Assembly (NCBI GenBank): GCA_946405695.1
Contig: CAMJIA010000044.1
Span: forward strand, 1 to 13,941
Length of the DNA: 13,941 bases
Source of the DNA: an uncultured Prevotellaceae bacterium
Lineage (GTDB): Bacteria; Bacteroidota; Bacteroidia; Bacteroidales; Bacteroidaceae
Reading direction: 5' to 3'
Under the pieces are notes generated by a model. The model worked only from the letters and a program-made list of their open reading frames with translations. It ran no database searches and had not been told where the DNA came from. Positions 1 to 8,840 of the stretch are shown piece after piece. The position numbers and the translations under genes were made by a program. Within the stretch, counting starts at the first letter, position 1. Each line of letters opens with the position of its first letter.

Positions 1-3000
1 GCCCAAAACATGGGTGCCCGTGCCCGTCTGCTGAAATATGCCGAGGATGGAGTGCCTATGGACGAGCGTAAGTTTGGTCCTACGGACGGGTTGCGCCCAC
101 AAATGGTCAATTTCAACCAATGTGAAGGTATTCTGATTGAAGACATCACCCTGTTGCGTTCACCATTCTGGGTGATTCATCCCTTGCTGTCAACAGATAT
201 CACCGTGCGTGGTGTACACATCAATAATGACGGTCCTAACGGTGACGGCTGCGACCCAGAGGCGTGTGACCGTGTACTTATTGAGAACTGCTATTTCAAT
301 ACCGGCGACGATTGTATCGCTATCAAGAGCGGACGTAACAACGACGGTCGTGAGGGCGGTCAGGGCAAGTTTGCCGGACGTCCTTCAAAGAACATCATCA
401 TCCGTGATTGTAAGTTCAATAATGGTCACGGTGGTGTGGTCATCGGTTCGGAAATCAGTGGTGGTTGCCAGAATGTCTATGCCGAGAACTGCGAGATGGA
501 CTCTCCTAGTCTGGACCGTGTGCTGCGTATCAAGACCAACTCTTGTCGTGGTGGTATCATTGAGAACATCAATATGCGAAATGTCACCGTTGGTCAATGT
601 GGCGAAGCCGTTCTTAAACTCAACACCGACTATGAGCCCCGCGAGGTATGCTGTCGTGGCTTCTACCCCACCATCCGCAACGTGACTATGGAGAACGTTA
701 CCTGCCAGAAGTCGAAATACGGCGTGATGATTGTTGGTTATCAGGACCCGAAGTTAGCCTATACCATCAACAATATCACCGTAAAGAATTGTCAGTTTAA
801 TGGTGTCTATAACAAGCCTATCCATCAGATTGGTTTAGCTCAAGACATCACCTACGACAACCTGTTTATCAATGGTTCACTCGTTCTGCAGAATCCTCCC
901 TACAAGCATTACTCTGAGTGGCTCACCTATTCAGAAATGAAGCGTGTACCAGAGAGTTATATGCTCGACTTTGCCACGAAGCCCAAGTGGAGCTATGTGA
1001 TGGGCATTGAGTTGGAAGGTATGTTGGACACTTATCTGCGCTATAGTGGCGAAGACATCCGTAAGTATTGCCAGATGTATACCGACAAGATGATTGACGA
1101 GAAAGGTAACATCACTGGTTATAACATCCTTGACTATAACCTCGACAACATCCGTACAGGTCATTTTGTGACGCGTATGTACCAGCAATGGCCTGAGCCC
1201 AAGAACTTGTTGGCCATGCAGACGATGATGAAGCAGTTGAAAGACCAGCCGCGCACCAAGGCCGACAAGGTATTCTGGCACAAGGCCATCTATGCCTACC
1301 AGGTATGGCTCGACGGTATTTTCATGGGGCTGCCTTACCGCTGTCTGACTGCTCCTATTACGGAAAAGGCTGCCCAAGTGAAGGGCAAAAAGGGTAAGAA
1401 GGCAAAGACCGATCCTGTCATTGACATCTATGACGATGCTGTCAACCAACTGAAGATTACCTATGAACGCACTCTTGACCCCAAGACAGGTCTGAACCGC
1501 CACGCTTACGACGAAACACGCAAGACTTTCTGGGCTGACAAGGCAACAGGTTTGTCACAGCATTGCTGGGGACGTGCCCAAGGTTGGTACTCGATGGCCC
1601 TCATTGAGGTACTTGACGCCCTGCCCGATGACTATGCGCGTAAACAGGAGGTCATAGAACTCTTGAAGAAGGACCTTGATGCCGTTATCAAGTGGCAAGA
1701 CAAGAAGACCGGTGTATGGTATCAAGTAATGGACTCTCCTGGACGCGAAGGCAACTACCTGGAGTCGACATGCTCAGCTATGTTTACCTATGTATTGCTA
1801 AAGGCCTATCGCAAGGGCTACGTAGGCGATAAGTACCGTGATGCAGGCATTAAGGCCTATAAGGGTATGATTCAGAACTTTATCAAGGTGAATGCCGATA
1901 AGACCATCTCGCTGACCAACTGTTGCAGTGTGGCGGGTCTTGGTCCAGCAGCCACACCCGAGGTGGAAGCAGCCCTGAAGATGGTGAACCCCAAGGGTAC
2001 TGTCAAGGAGAACAAACGACGTGATGGTAGCTTCAACTACTATCTGAGCGAAGAAATCAGAGACAACGATGCCAAGGGCATCGGACCGTTTATCTGGGCT
2101 TCGTTAGAGATGGAGATGCTAGGATACACCACAGAAAACATAACAGCCTCGATTGATCGCGAGGCTGTTCTTTTTCGCAACAACCCCATCATTACTGAGG
2201 CCGACCCATTGGCCTCTCTTTCTGTCGGCAACGGACGTTTTGCCACCACCGTCGATGTCACGGGCATGCAGACCTACCTCGATGACTATAAGAACGGTAT
2301 TCCTCTTACAGCCATGTGCGACCTGATTTGGCACTCGTTTCCCAATACCCAGGGACTGAAGCCCGCCGACAGCGAGAAAAGTTTTGACCTTGGACATGGT
2401 CATCCAGAGATATATGCCGTAGAATACAAGAAAGGCAGAGCCGATGAACGCAATATCGCAGCCACCGAGTACTTCCGCGTCAATCCCCACCGTGTAAATC
2501 TTGGTGCCGTCGGTTTATCGCTGAAAGATGCAGCTGGTCAACCGGTTCCTCTGAAAGGTCTCAGCAACATCCATCAGCAGCTACAACTTTGGCACGGCCA
2601 GATTGAATCGCACTTTGTTGCTGACGGTTTCCCCGTCGATGTAGTAACACTTGGACACCCTTCCCTCGCCGCCGTTTCCTACCGCATAACCACCCCATTG
2701 CTGAAAAAAGGTCAAGCAGGTGTCACCATCCGTCTGCCCTATCCTACTGGCAAACATGCTGATGATGCTGCTGACTGGTCGAAACCTGACCGCCACCAGA
2801 GCCGTATTGTCATACAAGCTGACAATTATGCGGAAATCGAGCATTGTATGGACAGCACCACTTATTTTATCTATCTAAGGTGGGAAGGAAAGGCTAAACT
2901 CACTGAAACAGACACACACACTTGGCAACTCACGACCAACGAAGACAACTTAGCCTTCGAGGTGGAATATCTCACAAATGGCGGACACCAAGAACGCCAC

Positions 3001-4320
3001 ATCATCGCTCCCTTCCGCTTCTCAGATGCCCAGAAGTCTACACAAAAGTTCTGGCATCAATTCTGGAGCGAGACAGCTTTCGTAGACTTTAGCCAGTGTA
3101 CCGACCCTCGTGCTAAAGAGCTGGAACGCCGCATAGTGCTCTCACAATACCTTACCCGCATTAACTGTGCCAACAATATGCCACCACAGGAAACCGGTCT
3201 GACATACAACTCATGGTTTGGTCGTCCTCATTTGGAGATGACGTGGTGGCACGCCGTTGACTTCGCCCTGTGGAATCAGCCGAAAGTTGTGGAGCAGATG
3301 CTTCAGTGGTACAACAAAACGGCTGCTCCCGTAGCCAAGAATATTGCCAAGCGTCAAGGTTTTAAAGGTCTGCGCTGGATGAAGATGACCGATCCTTGGG
3401 CAGGTGAGGCGCCTTCTAACACAGGTAGTTTCCTCATTTGGCAACAGCCTCACTACATCTACTTAGCTGAGGAGATGTATCGCGCCAATCCAAATACTGA
3501 GACACTTAAGAGATATGCTGATAACGTAGAGGGCACCGCAGAATTCATGGCTGACTTTGTGAGCTACGATAAAAAAACTGGCAAATATTTCTTGCAAGGT
3601 GCCACCGCCATGCAAGAGTCGATGTCGAAGGACTTCTCGTACAACCACCCCTTCGAATTGGCATACTGGTGCTATGGGCTCAGCGTTGCCAATAACTGGC
3701 GCGAGCGAATGGGCAAGCCCCGTCATGAAGAATGGGACAAGATTGCACAAAACATGTCTCCCCTACCTCTGACTAAGGACGGCGTTATCACCGCTGGCCT
3801 ACCTAAGGGAAAAACGACAGGACTAAAGAGTTTCGACCCGTTCGATGCCGTTGCGGCAGGTGCTGCACCCGTATTGGCTACCGAGACCTTCACTGATAAA
3901 TGCCGCAACGACCATCCTGCCTGTTTGGGTGCCTTCGGTCTTCTGCCTTCTTGTTCAGTAAACCGCGACAGTATCACAGCACGTAAAACGCTCGACTGGG
4001 TTATGAGAAACTGGAACTTCCAGACCACTTGGGGCTGGGACTATGGTATGATCGCAATGGCTGCTGCCCGTATCGGTGACCCACAGACGGCTCTTGACGC
4101 CCTACTCATCGACACACAGAAGAATACTTATCTGAAAAATGGACATAACTTCCAAACCTCAGATCGCCTGCGCCTATACTTGCCTGGCAATGGTGCTCTT
4201 CTTACTGCTGTCGCCATGATGTGTGCCGGATGGGACGGTTGTCCACAGGTGCTCAATCCCGGTTTCCCAAAAGACGGCACATGGAATGTCCGCTGGGAAG
4301 GTCTGCGACGGATGCAATAG
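1..4320 (+). CDS. Multimodular pectinase: GH28 - GH105 - six-hairpin glycosidase-like (5' partial)
   Basis: The reading frame is open through the left edge (Ala-Gln-Asn precede the ATG at 10), so that ATG is probably internal; the signal peptide and the first part of the GH28 domain are missing. Numbering from the ATG at 10, residues 1-300 are a GH28 right-handed beta-helix with all hallmark motifs: NGDGCDP (D79), GDDC (D100/D101), GHGG (H140) and RIK (R173, K175). Residues about 306-706 are a GH105 (YteR/RhiN-like) alpha/alpha barrel with WLDGIFMGLPY (candidate catalytic D435) and WGRAQGWYSMAL. Residues about 715-1436 are a third module with a beta-rich N-terminal part and an all-helical part containing GRPHLEMTWWHAVDFALW, which resembles the six-hairpin glycosidase superfamily; its specificity is unknown. 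By family, GH28 hydrolyses galacturonan or rhamnogalacturonan and GH105 removes unsaturated uronyl ends made by lyases. Periplasmic or surface location is inferred. GH28 and GH105 calls are strong; the third is fold-level only. Confidence 0.93.
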   Translation, partial: AQNMGARARLLKYAEDGVPMDERKFGPTDGLRPQMVNFNQCEGILIEDITLLRSPFWVIHPLLSTDITVRGVHINNDGPNGDGCDPEACDRVLIENCYFNTGDDCIAIKSGRNNDGREGGQGKFAGRPSKNIIIRDCKFNNGHGGVVIGSEISGGCQNVYAENCEMDSPSLDRVLRIKTNSCRGGIIENINMRNVTVGQCGEAVLKLNTDYEPREVCCRGFYPTIRNVTMENVTCQKSKYGVMIVGYQDPKLAYTINNITVKNCQFNGVYNKPIHQIGLAQDITYDNLFINGSLVLQNPPYKHYSEWLTYSEMKRVPESYMLDFATKPKWSYVMGIELEGMLDTYLRYSGEDIRKYCQMYTDKMIDEKGNITGYNILDYNLDNIRTGHFVTRMYQQWPEPKNLLAMQTMMKQLKDQPRTKADKVFWHKAIYAYQVWLDGIFMGLPYRCLTAPITEKAAQVKGKKGKKAKTDPVIDIYDDAVNQLKITYERTLDPKTGLNRHAYDETRKTFWADKATGLSQHCWGRAQGWYSMALIEVLDALPDDYARKQEVIELLKKDLDAVIKWQDKKTGVWYQVMDSPGREGNYLESTCSAMFTYVLLKAYRKGYVGDKYRDAGIKAYKGMIQNFIKVNADKTISLTNCCSVAGLGPAATPEVEAALKMVNPKGTVKENKRRDGSFNYYLSEEIRDNDAKGIGPFIWASLEMEMLGYTTENITASIDREAVLFRNNPIITEADPLASLSVGNGRFATTVDVTGMQTYLDDYKNGIPLTAMCDLIWHSFPNTQGLKPADSEKSFDLGHGHPEIYAVEYKKGRADERNIAATEYFRVNPHRVNLGAVGLSLKDAAGQPVPLKGLSNIHQQLQLWHGQIESHFVADGFPVDVVTLGHPSLAAVSYRITTPLLKKGQAGVTIRLPYPTGKHADDAADWSKPDRHQSRIVIQADNYAEIEHCMDSTTYFIYLRWEGKAKLTETDTHTWQLTTNEDNLAFEVEYLTNGGHQERHIIAPFRFSDAQKSTQKFWHQFWSETAFVDFSQCTDPRAKELERRIVLSQYLTRINCANNMPPQETGLTYNSWFGRPHLEMTWWHAVDFALWNQPKVVEQMLQWYNKTAAPVAKNIAKRQGFKGLRWMKMTDPWAGEAPSNTGSFLIWQQPHYIYLAEEMYRANPNTETLKRYADNVEGTAEFMADFVSYDKKTGKYFLQGATAMQESMSKDFSYNHPFELAYWCYGLSVANNWRERMGKPRHEEWDKIAQNMSPLPLTKDGVITAGLPKGKTTGLKSFDPFDAVAAGAAPVLATETFTDKCRNDHPACLGAFGLLPSCSVNRDSITARKTLDWVMRNWNFQTTWGWDYGMIAMAAARIGDPQTALDALLIDTQKNTYLKNGHNFQTSDRLRLYLPGNGALLTAVAMMCAGWDGCPQVLNPGFPKDGTWNVRWEGLRRMQ

Positions 4321-4326
4321 CGCAAA

Positions 4327-4337
4327 CGTTTTAGTAA
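4327..4337 (+). promoter_or_regulatory. Possible shared operator, copy 1 (CGTTTTnGTAA)
   Basis: The 11-mer cgttttagtaa lies 53 bp upstream of the start of the -7 box of the lyase unit. A one-mismatch copy (cgttttcgtaa) lies 63 bp upstream of the -7 box of the gene at 10925. The two spacings differ by 10 bp, about one helical turn. A binding site for a common activator, such as a hybrid two-component regulator, is an inference; no regulator is visible in the window. Confidence 0.25.
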
Positions 4338-4379
4338 CGATATTATTATAATATGTACACATAATCGAAAACCTTTTCG

Positions 4380-4387
4380 TAATTTTG
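4380..4387 (+). promoter_or_regulatory. Bacteroidota-type -7 box upstream of the lyase operon
   Basis: TAATTTTG matches the Bacteroidota sigma-ABfr -7 consensus TAnnTTTG and ends 28 bp before the ATG at 4416, which would leave a leader of roughly 20 nt rich in A and C. A convincing TTG -33 element is not seen at the expected distance, so the promoter may depend on an activator. The rest of the 95-nt gap holds an AT-rich imperfectly informative dyad (4340-4354) and no strong terminator for the upstream gene. Confidence 0.55.
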
Positions 4388-4415
4388 TACCCAGAAACTA
4401 CAAAACAACAAAAAT

Positions 4416-6161
4416 ATGAAAAAACATCTACTTACACTTCTAGCTACCATGGTGGCTGTCATCGCTATTGCTCAAGAGCAGGCTCCCGCATTTCCTGGTG
4501 CTGAAGGTCATGGACGCTATGTCACGGGGGGACGTGAAGGTGAAATACGCATTGTCACATCTCTTACTGATGACGGGAAAACAAGTACCAAGGGAACGCT
4601 TCGCTGGGCAGTCAACGGCAGTGGCAAGAAGATTGTAGTCTTCAACGTTGGTGGTGTAATAGCCCTTAAAAAAGAGCTCACTATTGGTGCCAATACAACT
4701 ATTCTCGGACAGACGGCTCCCTACCCCGGTATCACTCTCCGCTACTACACCGTACGCCCGAATGGAAACAACATCATCATACGCTTCTTACGCTGCCGCC
4801 GTGGACAGGAGAAGGACGTCAACGACGGTGCCGACGCCTGTTGGGGCCGCAACAAGACAAACATCATCCTCGACCATTGCTCTTTCTCGTGGAGCATCGA
4901 CGAGGTGGCATCGTTCTACGACAACAACAACTTCACCATGCAGTGGTGCACCATTGGCGAGAGCCTTGTCGATGCCGGACACGGCAAAGGTGCACATGGG
5001 TATGGCGGCATCTGGGGCGGCAAACTGGCATCGTTCCACCACAATATGATATTGCATGTTGCCAACCGCTCACCACGCTTCAATGGCGCCCGCTACAACT
5101 GGAATGGCTATACCAGCAACAGCCTCTACAGCCAATACCAGTGGGAGAATGCCGTACAGGCCGAGAACGTGGATTTCCGCAACTGCGTCATCTATAATGC
5201 CAACGGCTGCTATGGCGGTCCTGGCGGCGGACAGATTAACATGGTGGGCAACTACTATAAGAGTGGCCCTGCAGCAACCATCGACCGTCTGACCACCGTA
5301 TCCATTGGCAACAGCGGTAATGCCAGTGGCCATGAAATATACTGGGACATGACCAGCCGCTACTATCTGGAGAACAACCTGATTGACGGTTACGAGGCAG
5401 GATGGAGCAAGATGAGATATGATAACGATGTACCTCAACAAAACGGCACATACTACACCAACGACCCCAATCACTACTATGGGGCTGACCTCACCTACAC
5501 AAAAGTGAACGGTACAGACTGTCTGCCCATCAAGTTGGACAATGCGGCTCCTATCGGCGAGATTACGACACACGGTGCAGCAACGGCCTACGAAAAGGTA
5601 CTCTCCTATGGCGGTGCCTCCCTCTATCGTGACGAAATTGATGAACGCTATATGAACGAGACACGCAACAAGACTGCGACATATAAGGGCAGCGTCACAG
5701 GGAAGAAAGGACTCATAGACGTTGTTGCCGACTGCAACGGCTATACCGAAGACAACTTCCCCACCGGCAAACGTGAAGCCGGCTTCGATACCGACAAAGA
5801 CGGAATACCCGACGAGTGGGAGGTTGCCAACGGGCTGAACCCTAACAACGCTGCCGATGGAAAGGCCTACACGTTGGACAGCGAGAAAAAATGGTACACC
5901 AATCTGGAGGTCTATGCCAATTCTCTCGTGGAGGACATCATGAAGGCTGGTAATGCTGATGCCGAAAGCAGCATCGACGAATACTACCCTGTCTATAAGA
6001 ACCCCACGGCCATCAATACTGTAACCGGTTCCAGCACTGTCATCAGTACCACCTACTATGACCTGCAAGGGCGTCAGCTCAGCGAGCCGCAGGCTGGCAT
6101 CATCATCTGTGCCATCACACATGCTGACGGCCACAAGACTGCTAAGAAAATCAAGAAATAA
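4416..6161 (+). CDS. Secreted pectate lyase, PL1 type, with TSP3-like calcium loop and C-terminal tail
   Basis: This 581-residue protein starts with a Sec signal peptide (basic MKKH, hydrophobic core, likely cleavage after AIA near residue 19). The mature protein opens with FPGAEGHGRYVTGGR, the characteristic start of the Bacteroidota PL1 pectate-lyase beta-helix, which runs to about residue 300. LDHCSFSWSIDE (152-163) and the R-x-P motif at 218-220 (NRSPRF) fit the family's calcium-binding and catalytic-arginine regions. A thrombospondin-3-like loop, DTDKDGIPDEW, is at 458-468. The end (about 547-581) has the YDLQGRQL...AGI secretion-tail-like motif. The expected reaction is calcium-dependent beta-elimination of homogalacturonan in the periplasm or outside the cell. 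It is the first gene of a tight unit, 12 nt before the next. A long antisense frame overlaps it but looks like a shadow. The family call is strong; the exact subfamily and substrate methylation preference are not visible. Confidence 0.92.
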   Translation: MKKHLLTLLATMVAVIAIAQEQAPAFPGAEGHGRYVTGGREGEIRIVTSLTDDGKTSTKGTLRWAVNGSGKKIVVFNVGGVIALKKELTIGANTTILGQTAPYPGITLRYYTVRPNGNNIIIRFLRCRRGQEKDVNDGADACWGRNKTNIILDHCSFSWSIDEVASFYDNNNFTMQWCTIGESLVDAGHGKGAHGYGGIWGGKLASFHHNMILHVANRSPRFNGARYNWNGYTSNSLYSQYQWENAVQAENVDFRNCVIYNANGCYGGPGGGQINMVGNYYKSGPAATIDRLTTVSIGNSGNASGHEIYWDMTSRYYLENNLIDGYEAGWSKMRYDNDVPQQNGTYYTNDPNHYYGADLTYTKVNGTDCLPIKLDNAAPIGEITTHGAATAYEKVLSYGGASLYRDEIDERYMNETRNKTATYKGSVTGKKGLIDVVADCNGYTEDNFPTGKREAGFDTDKDGIPDEWEVANGLNPNNAADGKAYTLDSEKKWYTNLEVYANSLVEDIMKAGNADAESSIDEYYPVYKNPTAINTVTGSSTVISTTYYDLQGRQLSEPQAGIIICAITHADGHKTAKKIKK

Positions 6162-6173
6162 GACATACGCTAC

Positions 6174-8828
6174 ATGAAGAAAGCTTGTATCATCGGAGCT
6201 GCCATGCTCCTGACCACAGGAGTGATGGCACAGAAGATAGACTTCAACAATAGTCAGAACAAAACAGAAGAAGGCTATACCGCCTGGCAAGTAGGCATCG
6301 AGAGCACACTGGAGAAGACGTTAGACGGTGTCACCTTTACCATCACGCGAGCAGAAGGCAGCGCCGGACTGAAGATTATGGGTGAATGGTGGAAAGACGG
6401 TGTCAACAAACACTCCAAGCTCACCAGCGATGGCATCACCATCTCTGGCAAGGAAGGCGACGACAAGTTCACGCTGCGCAGCGGCGCCGTCGCCCTGCAG
6501 GTGGTTATCAAAGGGCTCTCTGCCGGCACCCACTCGCTGATGGCCTATCACAACAACCCCGCTGGCTTTAATGGAGCACCACTCAAAGTTCTCGTCGACG
6601 GTGTCACGAAACAGGAGAATGTAGCCCAGACAAACCGTGCAGAGTCACCCTCTGCCAGCGGCATGTCGTACGTCAAGTTTGACGTTAAGGAAGATACCGA
6701 CGTCACAGTCGTCTACCAAACGGTGCCCGACGAGGGCGTAGACTACACCACAGGCTATAATACCACCTCTTTATATATTAACGCCTTAGTGCTTGACCGT
6801 CCCAACCCGCTGACAACAGCTGCCGACCCCACACCGGAATCTACCGATATGCATGCCGTCTGTGATGACGGCAAGGTGACACTGTCGTGGACGGCTGCCT
6901 CGAAGGCTGTCAAGCACCACATCTATCTCGGCACAGTGAGTGACAACCTGACAAAGATAGGCACTACGACCGACGCTACCATCACTACCAGTGGGCTATC
7001 GTCGGCCAACGTCTACTACTGGCGTGTGGATGAGGAGGATGCTGAGGGCAAAAACTACGAAGGCGACATATGGAGTTTCCGTCCGCGCCGTTTGGCCTTC
7101 CCTGGTGCTGAGGGTTATGGCAAGTATGCCATTGGCGGACGCGGCGGCACAGTATACCATGTCACCTCGCTCGACGACGATGTCGACAATCCTCAACCCG
7201 GCACATTTCGCTACGGCATCACGAATGTGAAAGGTCCTCGCACCATCGTCTTCGACATTGCCGGTGTCATCACGCTGAAAGGTCGTCTGACCTGCTCAGC
7301 CCCCTATGTCACCATTGCTGGACAGACCGCTCCCGGCCGTGGCATCATGTTCCGCGGTGCCCCCTTCGGCATGGCCAGCGACGGCATCACCCGCTTCATC
7401 CGTGCCCGCATCGGTGGCGGTGACGACTGGGACGGCGTCTCTCCCAACCCGAAAACCAGCGACGGCATTGGCATGGCTGGCAACGACCACGCCATCATGG
7501 ACCACTGCTCGGTGGGATGGTCTATCGACGAGGCCTTCTCCAGTCGTAACGCCAAGAATGTCACCCTGCAGCATACACTCATCAGTGAGACGCTCAACCA
7601 AGCCGGTCACAAGAACTATGTCGAGTCGAAGGGTGTCGACGTTAAGCACGGCTATGCAGCAACCATCGGTGGTGACAAGGGTTCGTTCCACCACAACCTG
7701 CTGGCCCATAACGAGGGACGCAACTGGAGCATGAGCGGTGGTTTGGACGGCGGTGGCGCCTATGCCGGTGCCCACGACATGTTCAACAATGTCGTCTACA
7801 ACTGGGGCGGCCGCGCTACCGACGGTGGCACGCACCACGGCCAGTTTGTCAATAACTACTACAAGATGGGGCCGTCGACGACGCAGACCATCCTGCTGAA
7901 GGCTGAGTTGGAAGGTACAGGTACTGGTACGCAAGACTATTATGTCAAGGGCAACATTCGCGAGAATCTCAATGGCAGCAAGACGCGCGACGCGCTGAAC
8001 GACACCTATAAATATGTACTGTCAAATGGTGCCAGCCAGGGCGACTCAAAGTTCTACGACACACCGTTCTTCGAGAGTCTGGCAGAGATAGAGACGGCAG
8101 AGGCCGCCTTCCAGAATGTGCTCTGCGACGTTGGCTGCAACCAGCCGGAACTCGACAACCACGACCAGCGCATGGTCAGCGAGACGCTTAACGGCACCAC
8201 GTCGAAGACAGGTAGCCGTAGCGGCAAGAAGGGCCTCATCGACAAGGAGAGCGACAGCGAGGGCTACGATGGTCTGAACATCATCACGGCTATGCGGCCT
8301 GCCACCTTCGATACCGACAAGGATGGCATCCCCGACTGGTATGAGGAGGCCCGTGGCTGGAGCACCAGTGCCGCCAACAACAACCACGTCAACGACAACG
8401 ACTATACCGACCTCGAAGAGTATCTCAACTGGTTGGCAGTGCCCCACTTTATCGTTAAGTCCGGCGAGACCTACGACATTTCGCTGAAAGACTATTTCGC
8501 TGGCTATAAGAGCTTTACCGTCACGTTGTCTAACCCGGGCAACGGCAACACATGCTCCTATGCCGACGGAAAACTCACCATACCGGCAACAGCCAGCGGC
8601 CTGTTCTCAGTAGATGTCACCGTCACGAGCACAGCCGACAGTAGCATCCGCCTGACCCGCTGCTTTAACATCTTTGCTACCAACGAAATGCCCGTGCTGA
8701 GTGGCATCAAGAACGTTGAAGCCACAACGGCTGCCAACACGTCTTCGTACAACATGGGCGGCATGCAGGTAGGCAGCGGCTATAAAGGGATGGTCGTCAA
8801 GAAAGGAAAGAAATTCATTAACAAATAA
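6174..8828 (+). CDS. Secreted multidomain PL1-type pectate lyase (N-terminal beta-sandwich, FN3, PL1, TSP3 loop, tail)
   Basis: This 884-residue protein has a signal peptide (MKKACIIGAAMLLTTGVMAQ, cleavage near residue 19). Residues about 20-210 form a beta-sandwich-like domain that may bind carbohydrate. Residues about 217-304 resemble fibronectin type III (KVTLSWTAAS, YYWRVDE). The PL1 beta-helix begins at residue 308 with FPGAEGYGKYAIGGRGG and continues to about 640, with MDHCSVGWSIDE at 442-453. Where the paralogue at 4416 has NRSPRF, this protein has GRNWSM, so R516 is kept but the proline of R-x-P is replaced. A calcium-loop motif, DTDKDGIPDWYEE, is at 713-725. An Ig-like segment (about 757-836) and a tail (858-884, YNMGGMQV...KGMVVKKGKK) follow. 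It starts 12 nt after the previous stop, so co-transcription is likely. The start is fixed by the signal peptide; no Shine-Dalgarno is evident. The lyase assignment is by family; activity on pectate is likely but less certain because of the altered loop. Confidence 0.9.
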   Translation: MKKACIIGAAMLLTTGVMAQKIDFNNSQNKTEEGYTAWQVGIESTLEKTLDGVTFTITRAEGSAGLKIMGEWWKDGVNKHSKLTSDGITISGKEGDDKFTLRSGAVALQVVIKGLSAGTHSLMAYHNNPAGFNGAPLKVLVDGVTKQENVAQTNRAESPSASGMSYVKFDVKEDTDVTVVYQTVPDEGVDYTTGYNTTSLYINALVLDRPNPLTTAADPTPESTDMHAVCDDGKVTLSWTAASKAVKHHIYLGTVSDNLTKIGTTTDATITTSGLSSANVYYWRVDEEDAEGKNYEGDIWSFRPRRLAFPGAEGYGKYAIGGRGGTVYHVTSLDDDVDNPQPGTFRYGITNVKGPRTIVFDIAGVITLKGRLTCSAPYVTIAGQTAPGRGIMFRGAPFGMASDGITRFIRARIGGGDDWDGVSPNPKTSDGIGMAGNDHAIMDHCSVGWSIDEAFSSRNAKNVTLQHTLISETLNQAGHKNYVESKGVDVKHGYAATIGGDKGSFHHNLLAHNEGRNWSMSGGLDGGGAYAGAHDMFNNVVYNWGGRATDGGTHHGQFVNNYYKMGPSTTQTILLKAELEGTGTGTQDYYVKGNIRENLNGSKTRDALNDTYKYVLSNGASQGDSKFYDTPFFESLAEIETAEAAFQNVLCDVGCNQPELDNHDQRMVSETLNGTTSKTGSRSGKKGLIDKESDSEGYDGLNIITAMRPATFDTDKDGIPDWYEEARGWSTSAANNNHVNDNDYTDLEEYLNWLAVPHFIVKSGETYDISLKDYFAGYKSFTVTLSNPGNGNTCSYADGKLTIPATASGLFSVDVTVTSTADSSIRLTRCFNIFATNEMPVLSGIKNVEATTAANTSSYNMGGMQVGSGYKGMVVKKGKKFINK

Positions 8829-8840
8829 ACATAGAAAAGT

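Noticed and set aside
10..12. ATG at 10 as the true start of the first gene
   Set aside because: The frame is open to the left edge, no signal peptide follows this ATG, and the protein would start in the middle of the GH28 beta-helix.
209..685. A 158-codon + strand frame inside the GH28 region
   Set aside because: It is an out-of-frame shadow of the GH28 beta-helix, whose catalytic motifs fix the true frame.
4321..4345. Terminator after the triple-module gene
   Set aside because: Only a short aaacgttt dyad is present, with no strong stem and T-run, so read-through into the lyase operon cannot be excluded.
4340..4354. AT-only dyad (atattat-t-ataatat) upstream of the lyase operon as an operator
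   Set aside because: Short AT-only palindromes are expected by chance here. A loosely similar dyad at 10822-10833 sits at a different distance from its promoter.
5070..6290. A 406-codon open frame on the minus strand opposite the first lyase
   Set aside because: Its product is a low-information run of V, I, A, G and C typical of the reverse of a beta-helix gene. The + strand gene has clear family motifs over the same region, and the frame has no promoter or recognisable domain.
7296..7934. A 212-codon minus-strand frame inside the second lyase
   Set aside because: It overlaps the conserved PL1 domain, is rich in V, A, T and D as expected for a shadow frame, and shows no motif.
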